Below, in pieces: positions 21,899 through 30,348 of a stretch of DNA of 34,199 nt (positions are counted from its first letter, which is position 1; each line of letters opens with the position of its first letter). Origin of the DNA: a virus; IMG/VR virus record IMGVR_UViG_3300048586_000440, positions 1-34,199 of that record, one strand, 5' to 3'. The notes beneath the pieces are model-generated. The model saw only the letters and a list, made by a program, of their open reading frames with translations. It ran no database searches and was not told the DNA's origin. The translations under genes and the position numbers were made by a program.

Positions 21899-22906
21899 GT
21901 GGCGTTCGACCTCGACCTCCGCGACAACGGCGCCGCGGCCTTCGACCTCGCACTCTCGTCTGGCGGCGGCACCGACGCCACCTTCACCACGATCGCCGGC
22001 GACGCGGCCGCCGACGGCGGGTCCACGGCGTTCACGGGCACGGCCACGTTCGCCACGAGCGTCGCCACCGCACCCGCAGACGGCGGCTCCACTGCATTCG
22101 CCGGTGCCGCGACGTTCGCCACGACTGCTGCAAGCGCCCCAGCGGACGGCGGATCCAGCACCTTCACGGGCGACGCGACCTTCTCGACGCTCGTGGCCAC
22201 CGCACCGGCCGAAGGTGGCAGCAGCTCGTTCCTCGCCGACGGGCTCTTCGCGACCCTGGCCGCCACGGCCCCCGCCGACGGTGGCTCGTCGACGTTCACC
22301 GGCGACGCCGTCTTCGGCACCCTGGCCGGGGACGCGCCGGCCGACGGTGGCGTGTCCACCTTCACCGGCGGCACGTCCGGCGCGGCGACGTTCACCACGG
22401 TGGAGGGCGCAGCCACCGCGGACGGCGGCAGCACTGCCTTCACCGGCACCGCGACGTTCACCACGACAGTGGGCGACGGGACGGCCGACGGCGGATCGTC
22501 CACCTTCACCGGGACCGCGTCGTTCACGACGGTCTTCGGCGCGGCCACGGGCGACGGCGGCACCGGGTCGCTCACTGGCGCGGCGACGTTCACCACCGCG
22601 GTGGCCACGGCGCCCGCTGACGGCGGCTCCGCCACGTTCGCGGGCACGGCGACCTTCGCCACCACCGTGGCCGCTGCGACCGCTGAAGGCGGTTCTGGGG
22701 CGTTCACCGGCGAGAACGGCCTGGCCCCCGAGAGCGGGTCCTCCACCGGTGGCCAGGTCCTCGCACCCACCGCCACCAGCGGGACACCAGCCGCGGCCGG
22801 CACCACCAGCGCAACCCCTGCCGCCACCGGCACCACGGGCGGTACCCCCGCCACTGCGACCACCACGGGCGCCGTGCCCGCCACCGCCCGAACCACCGGA
22901 GGCTGA
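21899..22906 (+). CDS. tandem 22-residue repeat protein (335 aa)
   Basis: A 335-residue protein in three parts. Residues 1-26 are a short lead. Residues 27-272 are eleven tandem 22-residue repeats with the pattern ATFxTxxxxAPADGGSxxFTGx; repeat 6 carries four extra residues. Residues 291-335 are a Thr/Pro/Ala-rich tail with a 10-residue period (GTTxxTPAAT). The regular beta-strand/turn pattern suggests a rigid rod or beta-solenoid with a flexible tail, as in a head fibre or adhesin. No family is recognised. GTG start after AGGAGG. Confidence 0.7.
   Translation: MAFDLDLRDNGAAAFDLALSSGGGTDATFTTIAGDAAADGGSTAFTGTATFATSVATAPADGGSTAFAGAATFATTAASAPADGGSSTFTGDATFSTLVATAPAEGGSSSFLADGLFATLAATAPADGGSSTFTGDAVFGTLAGDAPADGGVSTFTGGTSGAATFTTVEGAATADGGSTAFTGTATFTTTVGDGTADGGSSTFTGTASFTTVFGAATGDGGTGSLTGAATFTTAVATAPADGGSATFAGTATFATTVAAATAEGGSGAFTGENGLAPESGSSTGGQVLAPTATSGTPAAAGTTSATPAATGTTGGTPATATTTGAVPATARTTGG
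21977..22714 (+). repeat. eleven diverged 66-bp coding repeats
   Basis: DNA encoding the eleven 22-residue repeats, each 66 bp apart from one 78-bp unit. Units share ACGTTC-type and GACGGCGG-type blocks but are not identical, so expansion is old; homologous recombination between units could still change copy number. Confidence 0.75.
22769..22903 (+). repeat. 30-bp-period Thr/Pro coding repeats
   Basis: About four and a half units of a 10-codon repeat (GTTxxTPAAT-like) at the 3' end of the repeat-protein gene, giving a mucin-like tail. Confidence 0.65.
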
Positions 22907-22908
22907 GC

Positions 22909-23736
22909 GTGACGACCTACGAGCTCGGGCAGACCATCACCGTCGCCGTCAAGATCACCGACGACACCGGCGCTCCGGCCAACGTGGGCGGCACTGTGAC
23001 CTGCACGGCGGTCCGACCCGACGGCACCACCGCCTCGGCCACCATCACCAACCCGGTGACCGGCACCTACCAGGCGGCGCTCACGTCCACCATCGCCGGG
23101 CGCTACCGCCTCCCCATCGTCGGCACGGGCGCCAACTCCGGCGGCCTCCCCCGCACCTTCATCGCCGACGTGTGGCCCGCCGACCCGCGGTTCATCTGCT
23201 CCCTCGAGGACCTCAAGGCCGAGCTCAACCTGCCGGCGTCGGTCACCGTCAACGACGACGAGCTGTGGCTCTACATCGCCGCCGCTACTCCGGTCGTCGA
23301 GGACATCGCCGGCCGGGTCCTGCAGGCCACGATCACCGAGACCTTCGACGGTGGCCGTACCGCGGTGCTGCTCTCCGACCGGGCTGCGTCCATCACGACC
23401 GTGACCGTCGACGGGGTCGCGACCACGGACTACGTGGCGGACCTGGCCAGCGGCATCGTCTACGCCGGGTCCTCATCGGCGCCGTCCTCGTTCTCCTACG
23501 GACGGCAGAACGTCGTCGTCACCTACGTTGCCGGCGGCACCAGCGTCGACCCGAACATCGTGCTCGCCGCCCGGATCATCGCCGCCCACCAGTACCAGGT
23601 CGGGCAGCAGGGCCGCTCGGGTCGCGGTCGCGCGATCGACGAGACAACCATCATCGGGTCCGGGTTCGCCGTGCCCACCCGTGCGATGCAGCTGCTCGAG
23701 CCGAGCATCGCCCGCCGGATGCCGGGCTTCGCATGA
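22909..23736 (+). CDS. head-tail connector with N-terminal Ig-like domain
   Basis: A 275-residue protein. Residues about 1-95 form an Ig-like beta-sandwich (TITVAVKITDDTGAPAN...GTYQAALTSTIAGRYRL). Residues about 100-275 match HK97 gp6-type adaptors: SLEDLKAELNL, an DDELWLYIAAATPVVEDI helix, then a C-terminal helix after DPNIVLAARIIAAHQYQ. The adaptor ring binds the portal; the Ig-like part would sit outside it. GTG start two bases after the previous stop; ends in an ATGA junction. Confidence 0.75.
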   Translation: MTTYELGQTITVAVKITDDTGAPANVGGTVTCTAVRPDGTTASATITNPVTGTYQAALTSTIAGRYRLPIVGTGANSGGLPRTFIADVWPADPRFICSLEDLKAELNLPASVTVNDDELWLYIAAATPVVEDIAGRVLQATITETFDGGRTAVLLSDRAASITTVTVDGVATTDYVADLASGIVYAGSSSAPSSFSYGRQNVVVTYVAGGTSVDPNIVLAARIIAAHQYQVGQQGRSGRGRAIDETTIIGSGFAVPTRAMQLLEPSIARRMPGFA

Positions 23737-24212
23737 GCGCCCCCGGCGCGGCCAAGGCAGCCAAGTCGGCGCTCGTGGCCGTGTGCACGACCCTGTGGCC
23801 CGCACCGGCGCTGGTCACCTACGGCCCCGCCGGCACCTACGCCGCCGACGACACCGTCGAGATCCGCGACGTCACCTTCAACGAGGGCCCCGGGCGCATG
23901 GCCACGCTGCGCCGCCGCTGGCACGCCTTCGCCCTCACCGGGCGCATCGTCACCTACCGCGGCGGCGGCGTCGAGGTGCAGCATCTCGCCACCGAGACCG
24001 CCCTGGACATGCTCGCGGAGCTCGCGGACTACCTGCAGGACTCCGGTGTCTCGGGGTCGCCGCAGAACACCCTTGGCGGCGTCGTGCACTGGACGCGCGT
24101 CACGACGTTCTCGCTCCACGAGCCCGACGACGACGAGCTGGCCGAGGCCGGCCTGGCCGAGGGGCGCTTCGCCTTCGTCGACTTCACCGTCTCCGGCGAA
24201 GTCGTCGCCTGA
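23733..24212 (+). CDS. probable head-tail joining / tail terminator protein
   Basis: A 159-residue protein placed between connector and tail-tube genes. It starts with a helix, then beta-type strands (DTVEIRDVTFNEG, RIVTYRGG) and ends in VDFTVSGEVVA, a pattern common for tail terminator or neck proteins. The role is inferred from order and size. It overlaps the connector stop by four bases. Confidence 0.6.
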   Translation: MSAPGAAKAAKSALVAVCTTLWPAPALVTYGPAGTYAADDTVEIRDVTFNEGPGRMATLRRRWHAFALTGRIVTYRGGGVEVQHLATETALDMLAELADYLQDSGVSGSPQNTLGGVVHWTRVTTFSLHEPDDDELAEAGLAEGRFAFVDFTVSGEVVA

Positions 24213-24246
24213 ACACTCACATCACCCGATCACGAGGAGTCCAGCC

Positions 24247-24477
24247 ATGCCCAGGATCCGCTACGTCGGCCCCATCGTCGGGGTCGACGTCGTCATCGCA
24301 GGGCTCAGCGCCGTGGAGCCGGGCGACGAGTTCGACGTCGACGAGGCCGCCGCCACCCACCTGCTCGCCGACGACTCCATCTACGTGCCGGCCGACGAGG
24401 CCGCGCAGCTGATCGCCGACTCCTTCAGCGTGCCGGCCGACGAGCCGGACACGTCCACCCCCGCCTCGGAGGACTGA
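24247..24477 (+). CDS. small hypothetical tail-region protein (76 aa)
   Basis: A 76-residue acidic protein with a beta-type start (RYVGPIVGVDVVI) and an Asp/Glu/Ala-rich helix end. A GAGGAG ribosome site precedes the ATG. Short proteins like this commonly precede the tail-tube gene; function unknown. Confidence 0.65.
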   Translation: MPRIRYVGPIVGVDVVIAGLSAVEPGDEFDVDEAAATHLLADDSIYVPADEAAQLIADSFSVPADEPDTSTPASED

Positions 24478-24480
24478 TCC

Positions 24481-25488
24481 ATGTCGACCCCCGTCTCCCT
24501 GAACTTCCGCGCCGAGGCCAGCTACGGCACGTACCTCGCGCCGAACCGTGCGCTCGAGTTCGACGACGAGGGCCTGGACTTCTCGCCGAACTGGAAGGAC
24601 GGCCAGGGCCTGCGCGTCGGGGCCCTCACCGACCTCGACTACCGCAGCGTCGAGACCACGCGCCAGGGATCCGGCCCGGTGACCGTCGCCGCGCAGACCA
24701 AGGGCCTCGGCGTCCTGCTCGACGCCGCCCACGGCGCCTCGACGAGCACCCTGGTGTCGGGGTCGACGTACCAGCAGGTCCACCAGTTCGGGAACAGCCC
24801 GGCGTCGCTGTGCATCCAGAAGGGGACACCGCAGACCACAGCTGGCACCGTGGACGCGCTCTCCTTCCTCGGCTGCATGGTCGACGAGTGGTCCTTCGAC
24901 GGTGCCAACGACGACGTGCCGAAGTTCACCTTCGGCTTCGACGTCCGCGACATCGACTCCCTGCAGTCGTTCGCGGCCCTGACCTACCCGACCCTGCTGC
25001 CGACGTCGCTCTACTCCTTCGAGCACGCCTCCGCTGGCTACGGTGGGACGCTCACCGCGCCGACCACAACGGCGCTCGCGACCGGGCCGACCGCGGCGAC
25101 CAACTTCCGGGACTTCAAGTTCTCGGTGAAGAACAACCTGGTGCGCCGGCCGAACCTGGGTCTGGCTGGGCTGTCCGCCAAGCCGCAGGCCGGGCGCCGA
25201 GCGGTCGAGGGGTCGTTCACCGCGGAGTACGAGAACATGACCTCGTACCTGGCGGACTTCCGTGCCAACACCTCCCGCCCGCTGCTGGTGACCTACACCT
25301 CGAGCGAGGCGCTCTCCACCGGCTTCGCGACGCTGCAGTTCGCGTTCTCCGCGATCAAGCTGCGCTCGGCCGTGCCGATCGCCAACGGCGACGAGATCGT
25401 GACGGTCGAGCACAAGTTCAAGGCCTATGCCACCGCCACCGCCCCGGCCCTCTACACCGTGGTGCGGACCTCCGACACGGCCCTGTGA
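24481..25488 (+). CDS. major tail tube protein
   Basis: A 335-residue protein with the strand-rich makeup of siphophage tail tubes: VSLNFRAEASYGTY at the start, a DEWSFDGANDDVPKFTFGF central segment, and a repeated half at about 210-330 (FRDFKFSVKNNL, EGSFTAEYENMTSYL). It stacks as hexamers around the tape measure. Identity rests on this pattern plus position before the chaperone frameshift and tape measure genes. Confidence 0.8.
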   Translation: MSTPVSLNFRAEASYGTYLAPNRALEFDDEGLDFSPNWKDGQGLRVGALTDLDYRSVETTRQGSGPVTVAAQTKGLGVLLDAAHGASTSTLVSGSTYQQVHQFGNSPASLCIQKGTPQTTAGTVDALSFLGCMVDEWSFDGANDDVPKFTFGFDVRDIDSLQSFAALTYPTLLPTSLYSFEHASAGYGGTLTAPTTTALATGPTAATNFRDFKFSVKNNLVRRPNLGLAGLSAKPQAGRRAVEGSFTAEYENMTSYLADFRANTSRPLLVTYTSSEALSTGFATLQFAFSAIKLRSAVPIANGDEIVTVEHKFKAYATATAPALYTVVRTSDTAL

Positions 25489-25976
25489 TGGCCTCGCGGC
25501 CGGTGCTGCGGGCGGAGGCTCAGGCCTTCCGTGACCTGTTCGGGAAGTCCAGCGAGGTCGAGCCGAAGCTCAAGGCGGCGCTGCGCAAGCGGATGAAGGC
25601 CGCGGCCGACGTCGCCGCCAACGATGTGCGCTCGGAGGTCCGCAAGCCGCCCGTCTCCGGCGGTGGTGGCCGCTCGCGCGGGCTGCGCGCGGCGATCGCC
25701 GCGGGCATCGGGGTGACGATCTCGGCAAGCCCCACGAAGGCCGGCGTCGTCATCCAGGCGTCGAGGGCGAAGCTGCCCGAAGCTCAGCGCGCCATGGTCC
25801 GCGCCTACAACAAGCCCGTGTTCCGGCACCGCGTGTTCGGAGGGGACACGTGGGTGCAGCAGAAGGGCCGCCCCTACTTCGAGCGCCCCATCGCCGCTCG
25901 AGCCAACGACGTCGACGAGGCCGTCAAGGCCGCCATGTACGACGCGATCGAATCCCTGTCCGGAGGGTCCGAGTGA
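25488..25976 (+). CDS. HK97 gp10-like tail completion protein
   Basis: A 162-residue basic protein. N-terminal helices (LKAALRKRMKAAADVAANDVRSEV), a Gly-rich loop and a C-terminal GRPYFERPI segment before a final helix resemble the HK97 gp10 family of neck or tail-completion proteins. In HK97 this gene precedes the tail tube; here it follows it. It overlaps the tail-tube stop by one base and the chaperone start by four. Confidence 0.65.
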   Translation: MASRPVLRAEAQAFRDLFGKSSEVEPKLKAALRKRMKAAADVAANDVRSEVRKPPVSGGGGRSRGLRAAIAAGIGVTISASPTKAGVVIQASRAKLPEAQRAMVRAYNKPVFRHRVFGGDTWVQQKGRPYFERPIAARANDVDEAVKAAMYDAIESLSGGSE

Positions 25977-26398
25977 AGATCATCATCCAGGGCGTCGCCT
26001 ACCCGCTGCTCGAGGCGACACTGGCCGACCACCTCGCGCTCAAGGCAGCGACGGGCCTATCCCGCGCCGACCTCGAGGACCTGCACCAGCGGGTCCGCGC
26101 GCTGGACGAGCACGACCGCAACCGCTCCGACGAGGCGCTGCTCCTGGCCGGGATCACGGTGTGGTTCGCGCGTCGCCGAGCCGGGGAGAACCTCACACTC
26201 GAGGAGGCCTGCGACGTCCCGATGTCGGAGGTCGAGTTCGTGCGCGAGCCCGGCGACCCCGACGAGGACGACCTCGACCCTGCGAGCCGCCCGGACCCTA
26301 CCCGGCCGGGTTCCGGCCGAGCGGTCGCGCGACCGGCGGACCGAAAGCGCAAGGCCGCCGCGAAGAAGACCTCGAAGAAGCCGTCTACCGCCGCCTGA
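25973..26398 (+). CDS. tail assembly chaperone (G-type)
   Basis: A 141-residue chaperone that guides tail-tube assembly on the tape measure. The first 90 residues are a compact helical domain; the end is a long Asp/Pro/Lys-rich linker, as in G proteins that can be extended by frameshifting. GTG start overlaps the previous stop by four bases. A CCGAAAG heptamer at 26341-26347 in the linker allows a -1 shift into the T reading frame. Confidence 0.8.
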   Translation: MKIIIQGVAYPLLEATLADHLALKAATGLSRADLEDLHQRVRALDEHDRNRSDEALLLAGITVWFARRRAGENLTLEEACDVPMSEVEFVREPGDPDEDDLDPASRPDPTRPGSGRAVARPADRKRKAAAKKTSKKPSTAA

Positions 26399-26550
26399 CC
26401 GTGGTTAGCCGCCTCTGGGGCGGCCTCACCCCGCACCCGTCCGGGCACCCCGGCTCGGTGTGGGACCTGCCCTACAGCACCTGGCTGATGTTCGCCGCGG
26501 CTGCTGACGAGTACGTCGCGAAGATGAAGGAGGCCGGCCATGGCGGGTAG
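25973..26550 (+). CDS. frameshifted tail assembly chaperone (GT-type)
   Basis: A -1 shift at 26341-26347 would fuse about 125 residues of G to about 67 residues read in the -1 frame, ending at 26550, about 192 residues in all. The -1 frame stays open from well before the slip site and has a protein-like sequence (LTPHPSGHPG, then VWDLPYSTWLMFAAA), typical of T domains. GT fusions recruit tail-tube subunits to the tape measure. The fusion ends 11 bases inside the tape measure gene. Confidence 0.8.
26341..26347 (+). other. -1 frameshift heptamer CCGAAAG
   Basis: In the zero frame it reads C CGA AAG; a -1 slip re-pairs to CCG AAA. The A-site Lys tRNA re-pairs well, the P-site less so. Of the sequences in the overlap between the two frames it is the best slip site I see. 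A tandem GAAGAAG run 30 bases later is an alternative. Confidence 0.6.
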
Positions 26551-27688
26551 CGTCGCGATGTCCTACCGCCTCTTCGGCGAGGACGTCTCCGCGAGCAAGG
26601 CCATGAAGGGCGTCGGTGACGCCGCCGACAAGGCCGGAGAGCAGATCGAGGACGCCGCCGGCAAGGGCGACAGCCTCGGCCGCGTCGGTGACCACGCCGA
26701 CGTCTCCGAGCAGCGCATCATGGGCCTCAAGGACTCCGTCGACGGCCTGTCCACCGTCCTTCAGGGCCCCGGTGAGCAGGGCGTAGCGGCGTACCTGCAG
26801 GGCTGGGCCGACATGGCCTCCGGTGTCGCGAACTTCGTCATCCCGTCGCTGGGGATGCTGCGCCCCTCGGTCATCAAGAACGCCGCGGCCACGGCCTGGT
26901 CGACGACGACGCAGTACGCCGCGGCCGCGGCCTCGAAGGTCATGGCGGCCGGGCAGTGGCTGCTCAACGCAGCGCTGTCCGCCAACCCGATCGGCCTGGT
27001 CGTGCTGGCGATCGCCGCCCTGATAGCCATCGTCGTGCTCGCCTACCAGAAGAACGAGACGTTCCGACGCATCGTCGACGCCGTCTGGACGGGCATCAAG
27101 ACCGCGATCTCGGCCGTCGTGAACTGGTTCATGAACACCGCCTGGCCGATCCTGCAGCGCGTCATCGGCTTCATCATCGGCTACTACAAGCTGCTGTGGA
27201 CGGTCTTCTCGACGGTCGTCGGCTGGATCATCGAGAAGGGCAAGGCCCTCGTCAGCTGGTTCACCGGCCTACCCGAGCGCATCGGCTCCGCGGTGTCCGG
27301 CCTGTGGGACGGCATCAAGGACTCGTTCCGCAACGCCCTGAACTGGATCATCCGCGCCTGGAACGACTTCCAGATCCAGTTCCCCAGCTTCGACTTCGAC
27401 TGGAACGGCCCCCTGCCTGGTGGAGAGGTCACCGTCGGCGGGTGGACCGTCAACACCCCGAACATCCCGCAGCTCGCTGCGGGCGGCATCGTGCGCCGCC
27501 GCCCGGGCGGCATCCTGGCGAACATCGGTGAGGGCCGCTACGACGAGGCCATCGTCCCTCTCGACGGCCGCGGGCTCGGTGACACCTACAACATCTACGT
27601 GACGCAGCCGCTGGGATCGCCCGCGCAGATCGCCCGCGCTGTCGCTGCCGCCACCACGCGCGCGGGCCGCAACGGCGCGGTGGCCTGA
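26540..27688 (+). CDS. tape measure protein, unusually short
   Basis: A 382-residue tape measure. The N-terminal 90 residues are amphipathic helix with Asp/Ala/Lys repeats. One strong hydrophobic stretch lies at about 152-172, and further Trp/Ile-rich hydrophobic segments at 185-250 would enter the host membrane. The end is a globular Gly-rich part with the common AAGGIVRRRPGGILANIGEG motif. Most siphophage tape measures exceed 600 residues, so the tail should be short, near 57 nm at 0.15 nm per residue. ATG after AGGAGG. Confidence 0.88.
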   Translation: MAGSVAMSYRLFGEDVSASKAMKGVGDAADKAGEQIEDAAGKGDSLGRVGDHADVSEQRIMGLKDSVDGLSTVLQGPGEQGVAAYLQGWADMASGVANFVIPSLGMLRPSVIKNAAATAWSTTTQYAAAAASKVMAAGQWLLNAALSANPIGLVVLAIAALIAIVVLAYQKNETFRRIVDAVWTGIKTAISAVVNWFMNTAWPILQRVIGFIIGYYKLLWTVFSTVVGWIIEKGKALVSWFTGLPERIGSAVSGLWDGIKDSFRNALNWIIRAWNDFQIQFPSFDFDWNGPLPGGEVTVGGWTVNTPNIPQLAAGGIVRRRPGGILANIGEGRYDEAIVPLDGRGLGDTYNIYVTQPLGSPAQIARAVAAATTRAGRNGAVA

Positions 27689-27689
27689 C

Positions 27690-29780
27690 ATGGCCGCAGG
27701 CGCACCAACGTCCGTCGCCGTCGAGGTCGAGTTCACCGCCGGCGTGTGGACAGCAGTCACGACCGCGGTGCGCGGCGACACCCTCGAGATCAAGGTCGGT
27801 CGCGACCCCGGCGGAGACCCGCAACCGGGCACGCTGAACTTCGACCTCGACAACGCTGACGGCACCTACACACCCGACAACCCTCTCTCGTCGCTGTACC
27901 CGAACCTCGTCGAGGGCAAGCGGGTCCGAGTCGCCGTGACCAAGGGCACGACGTCGTACCGGTTCCACGGCTGGATCACCGTGCTCGAGCCCGAACTCGG
28001 TCAGTCCCCGAACCAGTCCGTGACCCACGTCGAGGCCGTCGACCTGCTTGGGATGCTGGCGCGCATCAGCGACCTCCCCGGCTCCCTCACTGCCTACGTG
28101 ACCGGTCGCGGCTTCGGCACCGGGTTCTGGCCGCTGTCCGACAACGGCTACACGGCGGAGGCCGCCGACGCTCTCGGCAACCTCCCCAACCTGACCGTCC
28201 GCGACGCCACGCCCGGGTCGGGGGAGATCAGTTGGGGTGCGGCGGGTTTCGCCGACGGCGACGACAGCTTTGTGTCGATGTCGTCCGGCAAGGGTCTCTG
28301 GTCGCCGACGAAGTGCTTCTCACTGCCGGACGGCACGTCGTTCTCGGCCACATTGGTCTCGAAGCCTGACGCGTCCGCGTTCGACGAGGTTCTCTCCTTG
28401 TCTGCCGGGCGGTGGTCGTCGAGCCGGAACAGCATCTCGATCCAGACCGGGGTGATCAGCGGCATCACCTACTACTGGCTCAACTACTACGTCGACGGTT
28501 CGCTGTCCGGGCAGTCGGCCTCGATCGCCGTGGCGGCGAACGTGTGGCACTACCTGTGCCTGTACGACTACGGCGACGGCATCGCCCGCCTCGTCGTGGA
28601 CAAGGACGGCGCCGACCCGTCCGAAGTCACGGTCTCGCACAGCGGGCACAGCACCTACACGCACCTGTCGGTCGGCGGTCTGCTCGACCAGTCCGTCGGC
28701 GCCCTGGGCATCTACGCGGGCAGCGCTGGTGCCCTGTACCCGTGCCACCTGGTCAAGGGCGGCGGCCTGGGCACGGAACTGCTGGACGCCATCGAGTTCA
28801 TCGCCGGGCTCTCTGCCCTCGGCGCCGACATCCAGCAGTTCCCGGCGACCGGGCCCTACACACCCGGGACGGTGCTCAAGACCGGCGGGCGCAACGCGCT
28901 AGAGGTGGTGCAGCAGCTCGCCAACGGGTACGCAGGCATCGTCTACCACGAGTACGCAGCCTCGGGCACGCAGACCGCGAGGATCACCAAGCGATCCTCG
29001 GCCCGCTCGGCGACGGTGGCCCTCACGCTGGACGCCGAGGATGACCTCGCCGCGGCTCCGACCCTGCTTCGGGAGATCGGCCGGCGCGCGTCGTCCGCGG
29101 TCGCGTCGAGCCCTGAGCGGTCAGCGCTGGCGATCGATGCCACCGCGCCGGCGACGACGGGGGCGGCTGGGATTGGGGTCGAGACGTTCCTGAGCAACGC
29201 CGTCGAGCTGCACGCCGTAGCGTCGGCCGCGATCGCTGCCACCCGAGACCAGAAGCTGCGCGTCTCCCAGGTCATGTTCGACCTCTGGACTGCCGCGAAC
29301 GACCTCTACGCCGACTGGTTCGCGGTCCGCGCCGGCGACCGGGTCCGCGTCGACAACCTTCCCAGCACCTACCTCGGGGTCACCAGCATGGACGGCTACG
29401 TCGCGGGCTGGACCGAGCAGCCCCTGGTCGACGGTTACCCCGTGGTCCTCGACCTGGACTCAGCGCCCTACGCGGAGTCCCTGTGGGACACCGCGCGATG
29501 GGCGTGGGGTGACGGCATCTGCACCGCCTCGGCGCTCACCTCGAGCGGCACGTCCGTGACGCTGACATGGACCGGCGGCCAGACCCTGTCGACGTCCGTG
29601 GGCGACTACCCGATGGACATCGACATCAACGGGGAACGCTGCACGATCTCCTCCGCCCCCGCCGGCGGGTCCTCGCCGCGGACCGTGACGATCGTGCGCG
29701 GCGTCGCCCCCACCATCGCTCGGGCCCACTCCGCCGGTGACCCGGTCGAGGTGTGGGACTGCGCCCGCTGGGCCTTCTGA
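27690..29780 (+). CDS. baseplate / minor tail protein (696 aa)
   Basis: A 696-residue protein in the distal-tail and hub slot. Residues 1-130 are a beta-rich start (GDTLEIKVGRDP, a DNADGTYTPDNP motif, then YRFHGWI) typical of actinophage minor tail proteins. Residues about 150-350 look like a ConA/LamG-type jelly roll (EVLSLSAGRW...NVWHYLCLYDYGDGIARLVVD), a probable carbohydrate-binding insertion. The rest resembles hub protein with a beta C-terminus. One base separates it from the tape measure stop. Confidence 0.75.
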   Translation: MAAGAPTSVAVEVEFTAGVWTAVTTAVRGDTLEIKVGRDPGGDPQPGTLNFDLDNADGTYTPDNPLSSLYPNLVEGKRVRVAVTKGTTSYRFHGWITVLEPELGQSPNQSVTHVEAVDLLGMLARISDLPGSLTAYVTGRGFGTGFWPLSDNGYTAEAADALGNLPNLTVRDATPGSGEISWGAAGFADGDDSFVSMSSGKGLWSPTKCFSLPDGTSFSATLVSKPDASAFDEVLSLSAGRWSSSRNSISIQTGVISGITYYWLNYYVDGSLSGQSASIAVAANVWHYLCLYDYGDGIARLVVDKDGADPSEVTVSHSGHSTYTHLSVGGLLDQSVGALGIYAGSAGALYPCHLVKGGGLGTELLDAIEFIAGLSALGADIQQFPATGPYTPGTVLKTGGRNALEVVQQLANGYAGIVYHEYAASGTQTARITKRSSARSATVALTLDAEDDLAAAPTLLREIGRRASSAVASSPERSALAIDATAPATTGAAGIGVETFLSNAVELHAVASAAIAATRDQKLRVSQVMFDLWTAANDLYADWFAVRAGDRVRVDNLPSTYLGVTSMDGYVAGWTEQPLVDGYPVVLDLDSAPYAESLWDTARWAWGDGICTASALTSSGTSVTLTWTGGQTLSTSVGDYPMDIDINGERCTISSAPAGGSSPRTVTIVRGVAPTIARAHSAGDPVEVWDCARWAF

Positions 29781-29805
29781 CCACCACCAACCTCGAGGGA
29801 GCACC

Positions 29806-30348
29806 GTGGCCACCGTCCCGAGCCAGCAGACCGTCGTCGTCGGCGGGAAGATCACCGCCGCCTACGGCAACGACGACATCCGCGACGCGATCAACTTCCT
29901 ACTCGACCCGCCGCGGTGCTCGCTCTACATGTCGGCGGCCGACTCCATCGCGAACAACACCTGGGAGATGCTCTCCTGGGACTCTGAGTCCTGGGACAAC
30001 GACAGCATGCACTCCACGTCGTCGAACACCAGCCGCCTCACGTTCCCGACTGCAGGCCGCTACCTGATCGTGGTCAACGCGCTGTTCGACGCGAACGGCA
30101 CCGGTGGACGCGCGATCAACCTGACGAAGAACGGCGCCGGGGCTCGGTCGTCGTCGAACGTTGTCCTCAGCGACGGCGGTGTCGCGGCCACCGCGACTGC
30201 CGCGACGCGCGTAGCCGTCACGATCGAGCGGGAGTTCGCGGCCGCGGACTACGTCGAGGCGTGGGTGTGGCAGTCCTCCGGCGGGGCTCTCAACTGCACC
30301 GGCGGGACCAACGGGACGACCATCTCGGCGCGCCGGGTCTCGTCGTGA
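29806..30348 (+). CDS. C1q-like tail tip / fibre protein (180 aa)
   Basis: A 180-residue protein. Residues 1-40 form the attachment segment, including VVVGGKITAAYGNDDIRD, which is frequent at the start of actinophage minor tail proteins. The remainder is a jelly-roll of the C1q/TNF kind seen in phage fibres (LTFPTAGRYLIVVNALFDANG). It probably forms a trimer on the tail tip. GTG start after CGAGGGAG; ends in a GTGA junction. Confidence 0.7.
   Translation: MATVPSQQTVVVGGKITAAYGNDDIRDAINFLLDPPRCSLYMSAADSIANNTWEMLSWDSESWDNDSMHSTSSNTSRLTFPTAGRYLIVVNALFDANGTGGRAINLTKNGAGARSSSNVVLSDGGVAATATAATRVAVTIEREFAAADYVEAWVWQSSGGALNCTGGTNGTTISARRVSS

Noticed and set aside
21977-22714. CRISPR-like spacing of repeats
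   Set aside because: Repeats are in frame, adjacent and diverged, with no spacers and no cas genes.
21790-22896. 368-codon minus-strand frame opposite the repeat gene
   Set aside because: Repeats with no stop in one frame often leave the opposite strand open. Operon direction and the AGGAGG site support the plus strand.
22104-23732. Plus-strand frame running through the repeat and connector genes in another frame
   Set aside because: It is Arg/Pro-rich shadow sequence. Only the part from 23733 onward is real.
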